Assembly (NCBI RefSeq): GCF_001999325.1
Contig: NZ_MVAR01000015.1
Coordinates: 128,687-192,686, forward strand
Origin: Thioalkalivibrio versutus
Lineage (GTDB): Bacteria; Pseudomonadota; Gammaproteobacteria; Ectothiorhodospirales; Ectothiorhodospiraceae
DNA length: 64,000 bases
Direction of reading: 5' to 3'
The translations under genes were made by a program, and so were the position numbers. Positions 63,219 through 64,000 of the stretch are shown here, piece by piece. Position 1 is the first letter of the stretch, and each line of letters begins with the position of its first letter. The notes beneath the pieces are model-generated. The model was not told the DNA's origin and ran no database searches. It saw only the letters and a program-made list of their open reading frames with translations.

Positions 63219-64000
63219 ATGGCAGGCAGGGAGCATACAGACAGAGAAGCACGGGCCGCGGTCTGGTCGGGTCTGTCCGGTTTGTCGGATGCCCAGCGCC
63301 AGCAACTGGTGCGCGGGATCGTCCCGCGGGTGACCGATCACCTTGAGCGCTGTCTGGAATCCGTCGCGCAGGAGTGGTCCGCTGGCGGTAATGAGGCTGC
63401 CGACGCGGAATGGGCGAATCAGCTTCAAGGCTATCAGTATGTGCTGCGTCGCCAGTTCGAGGAGGCCCTGGAGCGTGACTTTGTCTCCACAACCTACCCA
63501 CCCGAGTACGAATTCTCCGGTTCCAGCTACGCCGATGACAACTCCGGCCTGCAAATCCTGGACGATTACCAGTCCACCCGACGCTCCCTGCGTCACAAGC
63601 TCGAAGGGCTAGTCCGCGAGCAGAACCGCTACTCCTGGTTCGTATTCCTCCAGGCCGCGCGCGAGGATCACCGCTTCGAGCACCCCGGCTGGGCGCCGTG
63701 GTCGCCGCTGAACTGGTACGAGCGTCTGATCGAGTCGGCCGAGGAACAGTTCGGCCGGACGGATATGACGCTGGGCCTGATGCGAGCCTACGTGCGTTGT
63801 CTGGGCCAGACGGCCGCACCGACCCTGGCCTTCGTGGTCGAGACAGTCGAGGCCTGCGGGCTGGTCAGAGAGCCGGTGTCCGAGGCCCCGGAGGGCGACT
63901 TGCCCGGAACGTCGCGGCGTGCGAGCTGGGCCCAGGCCACCCGGGAAGGGGGCCCCGCCACGGCGTCGGAACCGGCCGCGGCGGAGGGCGGCGCACCTGG
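63219..64000 (+). CDS. Unrecognised large protein, N-terminal part (runs off window)
   Basis: An open frame from ATG 63219 continues without a stop to the window end (260 residues seen). GAGGA lies 8 bases before the ATG. It starts MAGREHTDREARAAVWSGLS, is acidic and helix-rich (for example VTDHLERCLESVAQEWSAGG) and has no signal peptide or membrane segment. SWFVFLQAAREDHRFEHPGW is a distinctive stretch. A large DUF1631-like protein is possible, but I cannot confirm it. Confidence 0.75.
   Translation, partial: MAGREHTDREARAAVWSGLSGLSDAQRQQLVRGIVPRVTDHLERCLESVAQEWSAGGNEAADAEWANQLQGYQYVLRRQFEEALERDFVSTTYPPEYEFSGSSYADDNSGLQILDDYQSTRRSLRHKLEGLVREQNRYSWFVFLQAAREDHRFEHPGWAPWSPLNWYERLIESAEEQFGRTDMTLGLMRAYVRCLGQTAAPTLAFVVETVEACGLVREPVSEAPEGDLPGTSRRASWAQATREGGPATASEPAAAEGGAP

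Noticed and set aside
1..64000. CRISPR arrays, prophage, integrase or IS transposase
   Set aside because: No regularly spaced repeat array and no integrase or transposase motifs found on either strand.

Overview
The window is a high-GC gammaproteobacterial chromosome segment with short intergenic gaps and acidic proteins. The gene order suJ-like (suhB / trmJ, cysE, iscRSUA-hscBA-fdx-iscX, ndk-rlmN-pilW-rodZ-hisS-yfgM-bamB-der) is the classical gammaproteobacterial one. A periplasmic DsrE-like protein, a cytochrome c', a di-haem peroxidase and the overall style suggest an Ectothiorhodospiraceae/Thioalkalivibrio-like sulfur bacterium. The order is seen in the sequence; the genus is inference. 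There are no phage genes, IS transposases or CRISPR arrays.

Bases 1-13.8 kb hold a cobalamin (B12) locus. It starts with the tail of a probable CobN with a C-terminal membrane anchor, an ExbB/TolQ-like protein and a DUF2149 protein. Then come cobO, cobB, cobA, cbiD, a two-gene ABC-2 exporter, cobG, cobH, cobI, cobJ, cobK (opposite strand), cobL, cobE and cobM. CobG, CobE and CobN mark the oxygen-dependent route, with CbiD where CobF would be. Most junctions are 4-base start/stop overlaps.

Bases 13.8-18 kb hold a short element with 12-bp terminal inverted repeats and then a minus-strand unit of a B12 riboswitch, an OprO/OprP-type porin and a cytochrome c'. It diverges from a di-haem cytochrome c peroxidase that has an FNR/ANR box. 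A DUF4399 protein follows.

Bases 18-24.6 kb carry gltX, tRNA-Ala(GGC), a small membrane protein, tRNA-Glu(UUC), a giant BTAD/AAA/TPR regulator and a periplasmic DsrE-like protein.

Bases 24.7-31 kb carry a light-response island: a MerR-type, CarH/LitR-like regulator, an Fe-S photolyase-related protein and a class I CPD photolyase. A three-copy, 11-bp-phased TGTAC array lies at the regulator's start, and a DUF255 thioredoxin-like protein is divergent to it.

Bases 31.3-50.8 kb are housekeeping: DUF3422, suhB/trmJ, cysE, the complete isc operon with a good IscR type-1 site, ndk, rlmN, pilW, rodZ, hisS, yfgM, bamB, der and an aminotransferase. ispG is absent from its usual place between rodZ and hisS.

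Bases 50.8-64 kb carry a pgm/SNF-transporter pair, a DUF1249 gene, a sensor kinase (HDOD-GAF-HK) with a REC-PAS-GGDEF-EAL response regulator, a FleN-like ATPase, a 58-residue PLDc_N protein, a DUF188 protein, a lipoprotein, a Rieske ferredoxin and an open frame that leaves the window. Two diverged copies of one dispersed repeat lie in opposite orientation at about 53.9 and 62.9 kb.
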